A stretch of DNA of 64,000 bases from Clostridium acidisoli DSM 12555 (GCF_900176305.1 NZ_FWXH01000006.1:111926-175925); one strand, 5' to 3'. Shown: positions 28,066 to 37,359, numbered from the stretch's first letter. Made by a program: numbers and translations. Notes: generated by a model not told the origin, from the sequence alone.

Positions 28066-29499
28066 ATGGAAACAAGAATAGAATCTGACTCCATAGGAAG
28101 TATGAAAGTCCCAATAAATGTTTATTATGGTGTTCAAACCTTAAGAGCTAATAATAACTTTCATATTACAAATAAAACAATCCATCCAGAACTTATAATA
28201 AGTCTTGCTGAAATAAAAAAATCAGCAGCTATTACAAATAAAAACGCCAAAAAATTAAATCCTAAAATTGCAGATGCAATTATAAAGGCCTGTGATGAAA
28301 TCATTTCAGGAAAATTTCATGATCAATTTATAGTTGATCCTATTCAAGGTGGTGCAGGTACTTCCGCAAATATGAATGCTAACGAAGTCATAGCAAATCG
28401 TGCTATTGAGATACTTGGAAAAGTTAAAGGTGATTACAGTGTTGTTAATCCAAATGATCATGTAAATATGGCTCAATCCACTAACGATGTGTTTCCAACA
28501 GCAGGGAAACTTGTTATTTTAAAAATTTTACCAAAGGCGGTTTCGGAACTAGAACGTTTATATAATGCTCTTGAATTAAAATCTTTAGAATTCGACAATG
28601 TTGTGAAGATGGGACGAACACAGCTTCAAGATGCAGTGCCAATTAGACTTGGACAGTCATTTCATGCTTATGCATCAATGGTAAAACGTGATATTAATCG
28701 ATTAATTAAGGCTGAAGATGAGATGCTTACTTTAAATATTGGAGCAACGGCAATAGGAACTTCTATTAACGCAAGTGTAGAATATTTAAATAACATAACG
28801 TCTAATCTGCAAAAAGTAACAGGACTTAATGTAGTTCAAGCAGAGGATTTAATTGATGCAACTCAAAATCTTGATGGATTTGTAACTGTATCAGGAATTT
28901 TAAAAACATGTGCAGTAAATTTATCTAAAATGGCAAATGATTTAAGGCTATTGTCAAGCGGTCCTAAAACTGGTTTAGGTGAAATTAATTTGCCTTCAAA
29001 GCAAAATGGATCCTCGATTATGCCAGGTAAAATAAATCCTGTTATTCCAGAAGTGGTTTCTCAAGTAGCTTTTAACATTATGGGAAATGATTTTACAATA
29101 ACTATGGCAGCAGAAGCAGGTCAATTGGAACTTAACGCTTTTGAACCGGTTCTTTTCTACAATTTATTTGAATCAATTGAAACCCTAAGAAATGCCACTA
29201 ATACTTTTGTAGATAATTGCATTGTAGGAATCACTGCCAACAAAAATAGATGTGAAGAACTTTTAAATAGTAGTGTTGGAATAGTAACAGCATTATGTCC
29301 TTACATTGGATATAAAAAATCTGCAGATATTGCAAAAAAGGTTTTAAAAACTGGTATGCCACTTAAAAAAATCATATTAAACGAAGGAATTTTAACTTCT
29401 AAAAAACTAGAAGAAATATTAAATCCGATTTTAATGACAGAAGTAGATAAATCCTCAGTTTCGGATGAAAAATTAAAAGCTGATAGATGTGCAATATGA
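28066..29499 (+). CDS. aspA: Aspartate ammonia-lyase (aspartase)
   Basis: Splits L-aspartate reversibly into fumarate and ammonia. The fumarase/aspartase signature GSSIMPGKINPV is present near residue 320, with the catalytic Ser in the flexible loop. TSANMNANEVIANRA and QSTNDVFPTA are further family motifs. ATG at 28066 (METRIESDSIG) is preferred to 28039 because GAGG lies eight bases before it; the resulting 477 residues fit the family. The name aspartase rather than fumarase rests on the overall motif pattern and adjacency to an amino-acid-sensing regulator. It seems to be a single-gene unit. Confidence 0.9.
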   Translation: METRIESDSIGSMKVPINVYYGVQTLRANNNFHITNKTIHPELIISLAEIKKSAAITNKNAKKLNPKIADAIIKACDEIISGKFHDQFIVDPIQGGAGTSANMNANEVIANRAIEILGKVKGDYSVVNPNDHVNMAQSTNDVFPTAGKLVILKILPKAVSELERLYNALELKSLEFDNVVKMGRTQLQDAVPIRLGQSFHAYASMVKRDINRLIKAEDEMLTLNIGATAIGTSINASVEYLNNITSNLQKVTGLNVVQAEDLIDATQNLDGFVTVSGILKTCAVNLSKMANDLRLLSSGPKTGLGEINLPSKQNGSSIMPGKINPVIPEVVSQVAFNIMGNDFTITMAAEAGQLELNAFEPVLFYNLFESIETLRNATNTFVDNCIVGITANKNRCEELLNSSVGIVTALCPYIGYKKSADIAKKVLKTGMPLKKIILNEGILTSKKLEEILNPILMTEVDKSSVSDEKLKADRCAI

Positions 29500-29520
29500 T
29501 TTTAGATTTGCATTAAAGTC

Positions 29521-29549
29521 TTGACAGCATAAAAAATGAGACCTATAAT
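29521..29549 (+). promoter_or_regulatory. Consensus promoter of the T-box leader
   Basis: TTGACA (29521-29526) and TATAAT (29544-29549) are perfect sigma-A hexamers 17 bases apart. Transcription should begin near 29556. Confidence 0.9.
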
Positions 29550-29555
29550 TATGAA

Positions 29556-29888
29556 CAAGTTAAATAATAAATGTGTTGATTGAGAAAAGTAAATTTCATA
29601 GCACTTAGTAAGAGACTTATCATTTGGTGGGAGATAAGATTTGTGAAGAAATTGAAAATCACTCATGAGTAACTTTAGCTGAAGATATAATTATTGTGTA
29701 AGCATAGTCGGTAGCAACCGTTATATTGCAAAATATTGAATAGGATTTTTCTTGAGATATTTTGAGAGGTTACTTTTTAAGTAACAAGTAGAGTGGTACC
29801 GCAGAGTTTTTAGACTTTGTCTCTAATTAATTTAGAGACAAAGTCCTTTTATTTTACAAAAAAATATAAATAATTGGGGGCAAAAAGA
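29556..29888 (+). promoter_or_regulatory. T-box riboswitch leader
   Basis: The leader of about 330 bases has the hallmarks of a T-box, which senses uncharged tRNA and prevents termination. AGAGTGGTACCGC (29790-29802) is the conserved T-box, whose ACC-facing bases pair with the tRNA acceptor end. A stem III hairpin (GTTAC...GTAAC, 29768-29784) precedes it, and a terminator follows. In stem I, AATTTC pairs with GAAATT and CTTATC with GATAAG, with AGTA and GAA positions of the specifier-loop S-turn visible. The codon after GAA reads AAT (Asn) or, one base later, ATC (Ile); reading cannot decide. T-boxes usually control synthetases or amino acid genes. Confidence 0.88.
29813..29850 (+). terminator. 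T-box-controlled intrinsic terminator
   Basis: GACTTTGTCTCTAA and TTAGAGACAAAGTC form a 14-bp stem with CTTTTATTTT after it. It is the off-state structure of the T-box; its upstream partner bases overlap the antiterminator region. Confidence 0.9.
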
Positions 29889-30962
29889 ATGAGTAATTAC
29901 AGTGTATTTTTACCAAGCTATAGTATAGGAGAGGATGTTTACAAAGAAATTCCTAAAATTTGTGAAGCATATGGGAAAAAAGCAGTAGTGGTTGGTGGAA
30001 AAACAGCCATGGCAAAAGCTAAGGAAGCACTTTTAGAAGGCATTAAAGATTCAAATATAGAAATAACAGATTTCGTATGGTTTGGTGGTGACTCAACCTA
30101 TGAAAATGTAGATAAATTAAAAAATAATCCAATAGTTGCAAGTGCTGATATGATATTTGCTGTTGGCGGTGGAAGAAGTATTGATACAAGTAAAACCATG
30201 TGTGATCAAACAGGACAACCAATATTTGTATTTCCAACAATAGCTTCAAATTGTGCAGCAATAACCGTAACAACAGTAATTTATGATAATACTCATGTAT
30301 TTAAAGAGTTATATTTTCCTAAGAAACCTGCAACGCATAGTTTTATTAACACTAAAATAATATCAGAAGCACCAAGTGATTTTATTTGGGCTGGTATTGG
30401 CGATGCATTGTCAAAAGAATATGAATGTACATTTTCATCAAGAAATGATGAACTTGACCATACTAATCTTTTAGGTGTTGATATAAGTCGTAATTGTGTA
30501 GAACCACTTTTGAAATATGGTAAAAAGGCATATGAAGATGGTAAACTTCACAGAGTATCAAATGAATTAGAACAAGTAATTCTTAATATAATAATCACCA
30601 CAGGACTTGTATCAGTTTTTGTTATAAATGATTATAATAGTTGTCTTGCGCATTCAGTGTATTATGGGTGCACTACGTTAGAAAAGATAGAAAAAAGGCA
30701 TTTACATGGAGAGGTGGTTTCTTATGGTGTTTTGGTCATGTTAACATGTGACAAGCAATATGAGGAACGTGATAGAGTTTATAAATTTAATAAAAGCATT
30801 GGACTTCCAACTTGCTTAGCTGATATTGAGGTAGAGGAAAAGGATCTTGATAAGGTACTTGATAAGGCCATGGAAACAGGTGATATAAAACATGTTCCAT
30901 ATGAGATAACAAGAGAAATGATTTATAATGCAATAATGGATTTAGAAAAGGTGACATTGTAA
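29889..30962 (+). CDS. Iron-containing (group III) dehydrogenase, GldA/HcxA-like
   Basis: A 357-residue NAD(P)-dependent dehydrogenase of the glycerol dehydrogenase-like family. GGGRSIDTSK near residue 93 is the nucleotide-binding motif, FVFPTIASNCAA follows, and metal ligands are conserved as Asp in GIGDALSKEYE (about 168), His in CLAHSVYYG and His in HLHGEVVSYG. ATG at 29889 follows GGGGG by a proper gap; TTG at 29874 is rejected. Known relatives reduce 2-oxoacids (E. coli HcxA) or oxidise glycerol. Control by a T-box argues for an amino-acid-derived substrate, for example a 2-oxo or hydroxy acid. That substrate is inferred only. Confidence 0.85.
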   Translation: MSNYSVFLPSYSIGEDVYKEIPKICEAYGKKAVVVGGKTAMAKAKEALLEGIKDSNIEITDFVWFGGDSTYENVDKLKNNPIVASADMIFAVGGGRSIDTSKTMCDQTGQPIFVFPTIASNCAAITVTTVIYDNTHVFKELYFPKKPATHSFINTKIISEAPSDFIWAGIGDALSKEYECTFSSRNDELDHTNLLGVDISRNCVEPLLKYGKKAYEDGKLHRVSNELEQVILNIIITTGLVSVFVINDYNSCLAHSVYYGCTTLEKIEKRHLHGEVVSYGVLVMLTCDKQYEERDRVYKFNKSIGLPTCLADIEVEEKDLDKVLDKAMETGDIKHVPYEITREMIYNAIMDLEKVTL

Positions 30963-30989
30963 TATTGTTGTATTGAATCATGGTAGTTA

Positions 30990-31126
30990 GAAATTGCGGA
31001 GCAACTGATTAAAGCTTTTTACTCTACTACGTGAGTAAAAAGGTTAAAGATTGGCAAAGGCTTTCTTTAACCTTTTTATCTAGCTTTAGCTATGATAAAA
31101 ATCTTTAACTCTTGTTTCGCAATTTC
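30990..31126. repeat. Branched-hairpin dispersed repeat, copy A
   Basis: Outer arms (30990-31004 and 31112-31126; GAAATTGCGGAGCAA against TTGTTTCGCAATTTC) enclose three hairpins: CTTTTTACTC/GAGTAAAAAG (31015-31042), GTTAAAG/CTTTAAC (31043-31071), and TTTTTATC with inner TAGCT/AGCTA closing with GATAAAAA (31073-31101). The fold is a four-way junction like a cloverleaf. The right half is repeated, inverted, at 63645. It lies between the dehydrogenase and an Lrp gene and has no coding potential. Confidence 0.85.
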
Positions 31127-31182
31127 TTTATATTAAGAAAAAAATTTAATGTATTTATCGATCTAGAATTGGAGTGATATTA

Positions 31183-31608
31183 ATGGATTCTATGGACTAT
31201 AAAATATTGGAGTGCTTAAAATCTAATGCGAGAAGTAAGGCCTCAGCAATAAGCAAGGAAATTCATTTATCTGTTTCAGCAGTTATTGAACGTATCCGTA
31301 AAATGGAGGCAAATGGTGTAATAAAAAACTATACAATAGTATTAGATGAAGGCAAATTAGGAAATGACACTAGTGCCTTGATGGAAGTTAGTCTTGATCA
31401 TCCCAAATTTTATGAATCATTCACTAATGCAATTAAAGAAAATGAAAAAATAATTTTTTGTTATTATCTAACGGGTGATTTTGATTTTATGCTTAAAATA
31501 CTTTGTAAATCATCAGAGGATTTAGAAAAAATTCATCGTCAGATAAAAAGTTTAGAAGGAGTATCTAGGACCAAAACCTACTACATTTTAAAAGATGTTA
31601 AAGAGTAA
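31183..31608 (+). CDS. Lrp/AsnC-family transcriptional regulator
   Basis: A 141-residue Lrp-type regulator: helix-turn-helix in residues 1-55 (DYKILECLKSNARSKASAIS, VSAVIERIRKMEANGVI) then a RAM amino-acid-sensing domain (DTSALMEVSLDHPKF, FCYYLTGDFDFMLKIL). ATG at 31183 has GGAG eight bases upstream; GTG at 31174 overlaps that site. It stands alone just ahead of the D-amino acid and 5-oxoproline cluster, on the same strand, so it is a good candidate regulator of that operon. It is a distant paralog of the Lrp gene at 27.2 kb. Confidence 0.9.
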   Translation: MDSMDYKILECLKSNARSKASAISKEIHLSVSAVIERIRKMEANGVIKNYTIVLDEGKLGNDTSALMEVSLDHPKFYESFTNAIKENEKIIFCYYLTGDFDFMLKILCKSSEDLEKIHRQIKSLEGVSRTKTYYILKDVKE

Positions 31609-31757
31609 TATTATGGACGTTAGCTAATGCAAAATTAACAAATCTAATAATGCAAAATTATAAAACTAAAAATTTTACGGCGTATATAATAATAAACAGT
31701 AAAAAATATTGTGAAAATCATGATAAAAAATAAATTATACATAAATTGCAGAAAATA

Positions 31758-31786
31758 TTGAAAAAAACAATTTAATAATATACTAT
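31758..31786 (+). promoter_or_regulatory. Probable promoter of the D-glutamate/5-oxoproline operon
   Basis: TTGAAA (31758-31763) and TACTAT (31781-31786) are 17 bases apart in the 280-base gap before the transaminase. The leader would be about 95 bases, with only a weak hairpin (CATAC/GTATG near 31848). Confidence 0.5.
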
Positions 31787-31889
31787 GTATTCATACAATA
31801 TCGTTAAATAAAAACATAAATTGATATTAAAAATAAAAAAATACCCATACAAAAGTATGAGTTTGTTAAAATTATAGGAGGAAAGTTAA

Positions 31890-32732
31890 ATGGAAAATTT
31901 GGGGTATTATAATGGAGAGTATGATTTAATCGAGAAGATGAAAATACCAATGAATGATCGTGTATGTTATTTTGGTGATGGAGTTTATGATGCAACTTAC
32001 AGTAGAAATCATAATATATTTGCATTAGATGAGCATATTGATCGTTTTTTTAACAGTGCAGGTTTATTACAAATTAAAATTCCATACACAAAGGAAGAAT
32101 TAAAAGCTTTACTTAATGAAATGGTTAAAAAAGTTGACTCTGGAGACCAATTTGTATATTGGCAAGTTACAAGAGGAACAGGAATGCGTAATCATGCTTT
32201 TCCAGCAGATGATGTAAAAGCAAATGTTTGGATTATATTAAAACCTTTAAAGGTAAAGGACATGTCACAAAAATTAAAATTGATTACATTAGAAGATACA
32301 AGATTTTTACATTGTAATATAAAAACTTTGAATCTATTACCAAGTGTAATAGCAGCACAAAAAACTGAAGAAGCAGGATGTCAAGAAGCAGTATTCCATA
32401 GAGGAGACAGAGTAACTGAATGTGCTCATAGTAATGTATCAATTATAAAAGATGGTATTTTAAAAACAGCACCAGCAGATAATCTAATTTTGCCAGGTAT
32501 AGCAAGAGCACATCTTATAAAAATGTGCAAAAAGTTTGAAATCCCTGTAAATGAAACAGCATTTAGTTTAAAAGAATTAGTTGATGCAGACGAAGTTATA
32601 GTTACAAGTTCAGGTCAATTTTGTATGGCAGCATGTGAAATAGACGGAAAAGAAGTAGGTGGTAAAGCACCAGAACTTGTTAAGAAATTACAAAATGCAT
32701 TGCTTGATGAATTTTTAGAGGAAACAAATTAA
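31890..32732 (+). CDS. dat: D-amino acid aminotransferase
   Basis: A 280-residue class IV (fold IV) PLP transaminase. Residues match those of the Bacillus D-amino acid transaminase: PLP lysine Lys145 (HCNIKTLNLL), Glu177 that contacts the pyridine nitrogen (VTECAHSN), and the carboxylate trap Arg100 and His102 in VTRGTGMRNHAFP. That trap separates D-amino acid enzymes from branched-chain ones. It interconverts D-glutamate or D-alanine with 2-oxoacids. As first gene of the cluster, it can feed or drain D-glutamate for the cyclase encoded next. The ribosome site is AGGAGG. Confidence 0.92.
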   Translation: MENLGYYNGEYDLIEKMKIPMNDRVCYFGDGVYDATYSRNHNIFALDEHIDRFFNSAGLLQIKIPYTKEELKALLNEMVKKVDSGDQFVYWQVTRGTGMRNHAFPADDVKANVWIILKPLKVKDMSQKLKLITLEDTRFLHCNIKTLNLLPSVIAAQKTEEAGCQEAVFHRGDRVTECAHSNVSIIKDGILKTAPADNLILPGIARAHLIKMCKKFEIPVNETAFSLKELVDADEVIVTSSGQFCMAACEIDGKEVGGKAPELVKKLQNALLDEFLEETN

Positions 32733-32793
32733 GTTTAGAAACTCAAATAGTAGTATTTGAGGAAGTATAAAGAATACAGGAGGGGCTGGGGAT

Positions 32794-33906
32794 ATGAAGC
32801 AAGAAGAATTAACTATATTAAATATAGGAGAAAATTTAGATAATTTAATGAATTTAGATCCAAGAGGATATGGAGTATGCAGAATTTTATATAGTGCAGC
32901 AAGAGAGTATACTAAAGAACCTTTAACAATTAATAGTGCAAAAAAATTAGTAAGCACTTTAAAAGAGGGGGATTTAGTTTATATAATGACAGGGTTTGTT
33001 TTACTTCCTTTTAAAAAGGCTGAGATGGACGGAATCGTAAGTTCAATGCTTTTAGCAAGAGCTCTTGTAAAAGGGTTTAATGTAAAACCTGTTATAGTTT
33101 GTCCAAAGGATAATATTAAGGCAGTAGAAAATTTAGCTTATGTAGTTGGACTTCATTTTCATGATAATATAGAGGATTTAAAAGAATATCCTTTATCATT
33201 AGCAGGAGTAACATTTACAAAGGATGCTAAAAAAGCTGGTGAGCAAGCTGATGAGCTTATAGCAAAGGGGCTTCCAAGTGCAGTTATAAGTATAGAATGT
33301 CCAGGAGCTAATTCGGTTGGTGTTTATCATAATGCTGTTGGATTAGATGTAAGTGAACTTGAGGCAAAACAAGATATATTATTTACTAAATTAAAGGAAA
33401 AAGGCGTGTTAAATATAGCTATAGGAGATCTTGGAAATGAGCTTGGTATGGGAACTATAAAAGAACACATAGAAAAATATATTCCATATGCAGCTAAAGG
33501 AAGTTGTAACTGCGGTTGTAATGGAGGAATTCTTTCAAGTGTTAAAGCCGACAACATCATAACAGCAACTGTATCAGACTGGGGATGTTACGGACTTATA
33601 GGAGCTTTATCTTATTTGAAAAAAGATTTAAATATAATGCACACAAAAGAAATGGAAGAACAAGCTGTAATTGCAGCTTCTAGAAGTGGCATGATAGATA
33701 TGTATGGAGATTTAATTCCAGCTATAGATGGATGCAGTTTAACAATGAATACTTCAATAGTTAGTCTTATGAGGGAATGCATAGAATCTGCTATAAAACT
33801 TGAAAAAACATGTGCCACTTGGTTTAAAAAAGTAATAGAACTTGGTTTCTACGAAAATGAATCAAATCAAAATTGTGAAAATGAAATGCTAAAAAATATC
33901 ATTTAA
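32794..33906 (+). CDS. DUF4392 protein, D-glutamate cyclase-like
   Basis: A 370-residue protein assigned by recognition to the DUF4392 family. Visible features are MTGFVLLPF, GEQADELIAKGLPSAVISIE, a Cys-rich GSCNCGCNGGI near residue 238 and SDWGCYGLIGALSYL. In the human mitochondrial protein DGLUCY, a DUF4392 region and a DUF1445 region are fused and convert D-glutamate to 5-oxo-D-proline. Here DUF1445 is the next gene, 13 bases on, so the two probably act together. Without a profile search the family call is moderately firm and the reaction is inferred from the homolog. Confidence 0.78.
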   Translation: MKQEELTILNIGENLDNLMNLDPRGYGVCRILYSAAREYTKEPLTINSAKKLVSTLKEGDLVYIMTGFVLLPFKKAEMDGIVSSMLLARALVKGFNVKPVIVCPKDNIKAVENLAYVVGLHFHDNIEDLKEYPLSLAGVTFTKDAKKAGEQADELIAKGLPSAVISIECPGANSVGVYHNAVGLDVSELEAKQDILFTKLKEKGVLNIAIGDLGNELGMGTIKEHIEKYIPYAAKGSCNCGCNGGILSSVKADNIITATVSDWGCYGLIGALSYLKKDLNIMHTKEMEEQAVIAASRSGMIDMYGDLIPAIDGCSLTMNTSIVSLMRECIESAIKLEKTCATWFKKVIELGFYENESNQNCENEMLKNII

Positions 33907-33919
33907 AGGTGGTAAAAAT

Positions 33920-34705
33920 ATGGATTATTCAAAGATGAAGCCTTATGATGTTCGTAAACTAATACGTGAAGAAAAGATAAAAACTCCAACAGCAGGAATG
34001 TGTGCAGGTTATGCACAGGCTAATTTGGTTATTTTACCTAAGGAATTAGCATATGATTTTTTATTGTTTACTCAAAGAAATCCTAAATCTTGTCCAATAC
34101 TCGAAGTAAGTGATGTTGGAAATAAAAAGCTTAAATATTTGGGTGAAGATATTGATATAACTAAAGACATCCCTAAATATAGAGTTTATGAGGATGGAAT
34201 TTTAACTGGCGAATATACAGATGTAGAGAAATTTTGGAGAGATGATTTTGTAAGCTTTTTGATTGGATGTAGTTTTTCCTTTGAATCAGAGCTTATTGAA
34301 GCAAATGTCCCTATAAGGCACATTGAAGAAAATTGTAATGTACCTATGTTTATTACAAATATTGATTGTGTGCCAGCAGGAACATTTAATGGAAAAATGG
34401 TTGTAAGTATGAGACCAATTTCTTATGACAAAATAGTAAAGTCGGTTTTAGTAAGTGGAGAAATGCCTAAAGTACATGGAGCACCAGTTCATATAGGAGA
34501 TCCATCAATTATTGGAATAACGGATATAAATAAACCTGATTTTGGAGATGCAGTTACTATAAAGAATAATGAAGTGCCTGTATTTTGGCCTTGTGGGGTT
34601 ACACCACAAGCTGTAGTTATGAATGTTAAACCTAAAATAGTCATTACTCATTCTCCAGGTCATATGTTAATAACTGATGTGAAAAATATAGATTTAAAAT
34701 ATTAA
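33920..34705 (+). CDS. DUF1445 / YcsI-like protein
   Basis: A 261-residue member of the DUF1445 (YcsI) family, often labelled putative hydro-lyase. Conserved segments are [20 protein letters not shown] near the start, [18 protein letters not shown] and [11 protein letters not shown]. Its homologous region forms part of human D-glutamate cyclase, and in B. subtilis ycsI sits with the 5-oxoprolinase genes ycsF, kipI and kipA. That same neighbourhood is kept here. A ribosome site (AAAGGTGG) precedes ATG at 33920. Confidence 0.85.
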   Translation: MDYSKMKPYDVRKLIREEKIKTPTAGMCAGYAQANLVILPKELAYDFLLFTQRNPKSCPILEVSDVGNKKLKYLGEDIDITKDIPKYRVYEDGILTGEYTDVEKFWRDDFVSFLIGCSFSFESELIEANVPIRHIEENCNVPMFITNIDCVPAGTFNGKMVVSMRPISYDKIVKSVLVSGEMPKVHGAPVHIGDPSIIGITDINKPDFGDAVTIKNNEVPVFWPCGVTPQAVVMNVKPKIVITHSPGHMLITDVKNIDLKY

Positions 34706-34715
34706 AGGGGATACT

Positions 34716-35483
34716 ATGTATAAGGTAGATTTGAATTGTGATTTAGGTGAAAGCTTTGGTAATTATAAAATTGGTGCAGATGAAGAAGTGATTCAGTATA
34801 TTTCATCTGCAAATATTGCTTGTGCTTTTCATGCATCTGACCCAATAGTTATGGATAATACAGTTAAACTAGCAAAACAATATAATGTGTCTGTTGGAGC
34901 TCATCCAGGACTAGCAGATTTAGTTGGGTTTGGCAGAAGAAAAATGGATATTTCTAATAAAGAGGCTAAGGCTATAGTCCAATATCAAATTGGAGCATTA
35001 AAAGCTTTCTCGGTAGCTAATGGCATTGAAATGAAGCATGTAAAAATGCATGGTGCACTCTATAACATGGCAGCAAAAGATTTAGCTTTAGCTTTAGCTA
35101 TTTGTGAAGGAATATATGAAGTTGATCCAAACTTAATTTTACTAGCATTATGTGGAAGCAAGATGATTGATGCTGGAGTTAGTACTGGATTAAGGGTTGC
35201 AAGTGAAGTTTTTGCAGATAGAGCTTATAAAGAGGACGGCTCTTTAGTGGAAAGAACTAGAAATGGTGCAGTTATTACGGATGAAGACGTTGCAATTAAA
35301 AGAGTGATTAGAATGATTAAAGAAAGTAAAGTTGAAACAATAAATGGTATAGATATTAAAGTTAAAGCAGATTCCATATGTGTACATGGAGATGGAATAA
35401 AGGCGCTTCAATTTGTTAAAAAGATAAATCAAGCTTTTCAAAAAGAAAGTATAGAAATAGCAGCATTAGATAAAATTCTATGA
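34716..35483 (+). CDS. pxpA: 5-oxoprolinase subunit A (LamB/YcsF family)
   Basis: PxpA works with PxpB and PxpC in the ATP-dependent opening of 5-oxoproline to glutamate. The 255 residues begin with [12 protein letters not shown], the family signature, and contain [16 protein letters not shown] and KMHGALYN. One difference stands out: the usual ACGFHAGDP stretch reads ACAFHASDP, with two glycines replaced next to the presumed active-site His and Asp. Length is normal. It follows DUF1445 by ten bases. Identity is secure; the exact lactam substrate is less so. Confidence 0.9.
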   Translation: MYKVDLNCDLGESFGNYKIGADEEVIQYISSANIACAFHASDPIVMDNTVKLAKQYNVSVGAHPGLADLVGFGRRKMDISNKEAKAIVQYQIGALKAFSVANGIEMKHVKMHGALYNMAAKDLALALAICEGIYEVDPNLILLALCGSKMIDAGVSTGLRVASEVFADRAYKEDGSLVERTRNGAVITDEDVAIKRVIRMIKESKVETINGIDIKVKADSICVHGDGIKALQFVKKINQAFQKESIEIAALDKIL

Positions 35484-35526
35484 AATTGTTTGATTAAAGG
35501 AATATAGAAAGAAGGATATATAGTTT

Positions 35527-36668
35527 ATGGAAAAATATCTAAGAACATATGCCAAAATAGATTTAGAAGCTATAGGGCACAATATAGAGGAAGTAAAAAA
35601 AAAATAAAAAGTGATGTAAAGGTTATGGCAGTAATTAAAGCTGACGGTTATGGACATGGTGCTGTGGCAGTTGGAAGTTTTCTTAAAGATAAGGTGAATT
35701 ATTTTGGTGTTGCAACTATAGAAGAAGCAATAGAACTTCGTGAAAATCAAATAGACATACCAATATTAATTTTAGGTTACACTTCTCCAAAACAATATAT
35801 AGATTTAGTTAAATATGATATTACTCAAACTATATACAACTCAGAAATGGCTGAAAAGTTATCAATTTGTGCTGTAAAATGCAAAAAGAAAGCAAAAATT
35901 CATATTGCCTTAGAAACAGGTATGAACAGAATTGGATTTAAAGTAAACAAAAAAAGCATTTCAAATATAAAAAACATTAAAAAAATGGATAACTTAATTC
36001 TTGAAGGTCTGTTTACTCACTTCTCTTGTGCAGATGAAGCAGATAAAAGCTACACTAAAAGTCAAAAAGAAAAATACGATGAATTTTTAAAAATGTTAGA
36101 AGCCAATGAGATTAGCATTCCACTTAAACATATTTGCAATAGTGCGGGAATTATGGAGTTTGATGATCATCATTTTGATATGGTTCGAAGTGGGATAATC
36201 ACATATGGATTATATCCATCAGATGAAGTTAATAAAGATGCTATAAAATTGAAGCCAGCTTTAGAATGGAAAGCGCATGTAATTAATATTTCAGAAGTAT
36301 CTAAAGGAGCAGGTATAAGTTATGGAAAGACTTATATTGCAAAAGAAAAGACTAAAGTTGCAACAGTTTCAGTAGGGTATGCAGATGGTTATATGAGAGG
36401 TCTTTCTTCGAAAGGAAGGGTTTTAATTCATGGACAATACGCGCCTATAATAGGTAGAATTTGTATGGATCAGATGATGGTAGACGTAACCAATATTTGT
36501 GATGTTAAGATTGAAGATGAAGTTACGTTAGTTGGACATGATGGTGATAAGGTTATTACCGTTGAAGAACTAGCTGATATAGCAGGAAGTTTTAATTATG
36601 AATTTGTTTGTGATATAGGTAAAAGAGTAAAAAGAATAATAGTTGGTGATAAATATGGTGGAAAATAA
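35527..36668 (+). pseudogene. Alanine racemase-family gene with frameshift in a poly(A) tract
   Basis: ATG at 35527 opens a frame starting MEKYLRTYAKIDLEAIGHN, the canonical racemase N terminus, but it stops at TAA 35605 right after ten A residues (35595-35604). One extra A would join it to the frame ending at 36668, which continues with KVMAVIKADGYGHGA, holding the PLP lysine, and GISYGKTYIA, holding the catalytic Tyr region. Apart from the shift, all parts are intact and full length. It may be a real mutation, a sequencing slip, or a gene expressed by polymerase slippage on A10. The product would racemise alanine or glutamate for this operon. Confidence 0.85.
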
Positions 36669-37359
36669 GGTCAGCATCTTACAGGCAAATGAAACTTCAG
36701 CTTTAATTAAGTTCGAAAATAAAATTGACAAAGATATTAATAAAAAAATAAGATTGTTTTGTGAATACCTTGATAAAAACTCTTTTTGTGGACTTATAGA
36801 ATACGTGCCGTATTTTTCAAGCATTTCTGTGATTTACAATCCTTTAAAAATAAAAAGTGAGGAACCCTTTAAAGCAGTGAAATTAAAGTTAGAAGAAATA
36901 TTATCAAAACTTGATTTTTCCTGTGAGTATGAGGAACATATAGTTGAAATTCCGGTTTATTATGGAAATGAATTTGGACCAGATATAGAGCATGTAGCAG
37001 GGGTGAACAATCTTAGTGTAGAGGAAGTAATAAAAATTCATTCTAGTGGTGAATATTTGGTATATATGCTTGGATTCGCACCAGGTTTTCCTTATCTAGG
37101 AGGACTTTCAGAAAAAATCTATACTCCAAGACGGGAATCACCAAGAACTGCAATTCCAGAAGGTTCTGTTGGGATTGCAGGAACTCAGACAGGAGTTTAT
37201 CCAATAGAAACTCCTGGTGGATGGCAAATAATCGGAAGAACTCCTTTAAAATTATTTGATTTAAACAGCAAGGAAAAAACTCTTTTAAAATGTGGTGATA
37301 TAGCAAAATTTTATCCTATTTCTTATGAGGAGTATCTTAATTTAAAGGAGAAGATATGA
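36655..37359 (+). CDS. pxpB: 5-oxoprolinase subunit B (KipI family)
   Basis: A 234-residue KipI/PxpB protein. Family motifs include GEYLVYMLGFAPGFPYLGGL, PRRESPRTAIPEGSVGIAG and YPIETPGGWQIIGRTP. With PxpC it forms the part that activates 5-oxoproline; the same fold forms half of the carboxyltransferase of urea carboxylase. ATG at 36655 follows GGTGA and overlaps the racemase stop by 14 bases; the longer TTG at 36643 is unlikely. In B. subtilis KipI was first described as an inhibitor of the sporulation kinase KinA, but the operon here favours the metabolic role. Confidence 0.9.
   Translation: MVENKVSILQANETSALIKFENKIDKDINKKIRLFCEYLDKNSFCGLIEYVPYFSSISVIYNPLKIKSEEPFKAVKLKLEEILSKLDFSCEYEEHIVEIPVYYGNEFGPDIEHVAGVNNLSVEEVIKIHSSGEYLVYMLGFAPGFPYLGGLSEKIYTPRRESPRTAIPEGSVGIAGTQTGVYPIETPGGWQIIGRTPLKLFDLNSKEKTLLKCGDIAKFYPISYEEYLNLKEKI

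Noticed and set aside
30990..31126. Insertion sequence or MITE with transposase
   Set aside because: Inverted ends exist but no transposase and no clear target-site duplication could be seen; kept as a structured repeat only.
36643..37359. KipI-KipA as sporulation kinase inhibitor and antagonist
   Set aside because: That is the original B. subtilis description, but the surrounding PxpA, DUF1445 and acc genes favour the 5-oxoprolinase function.
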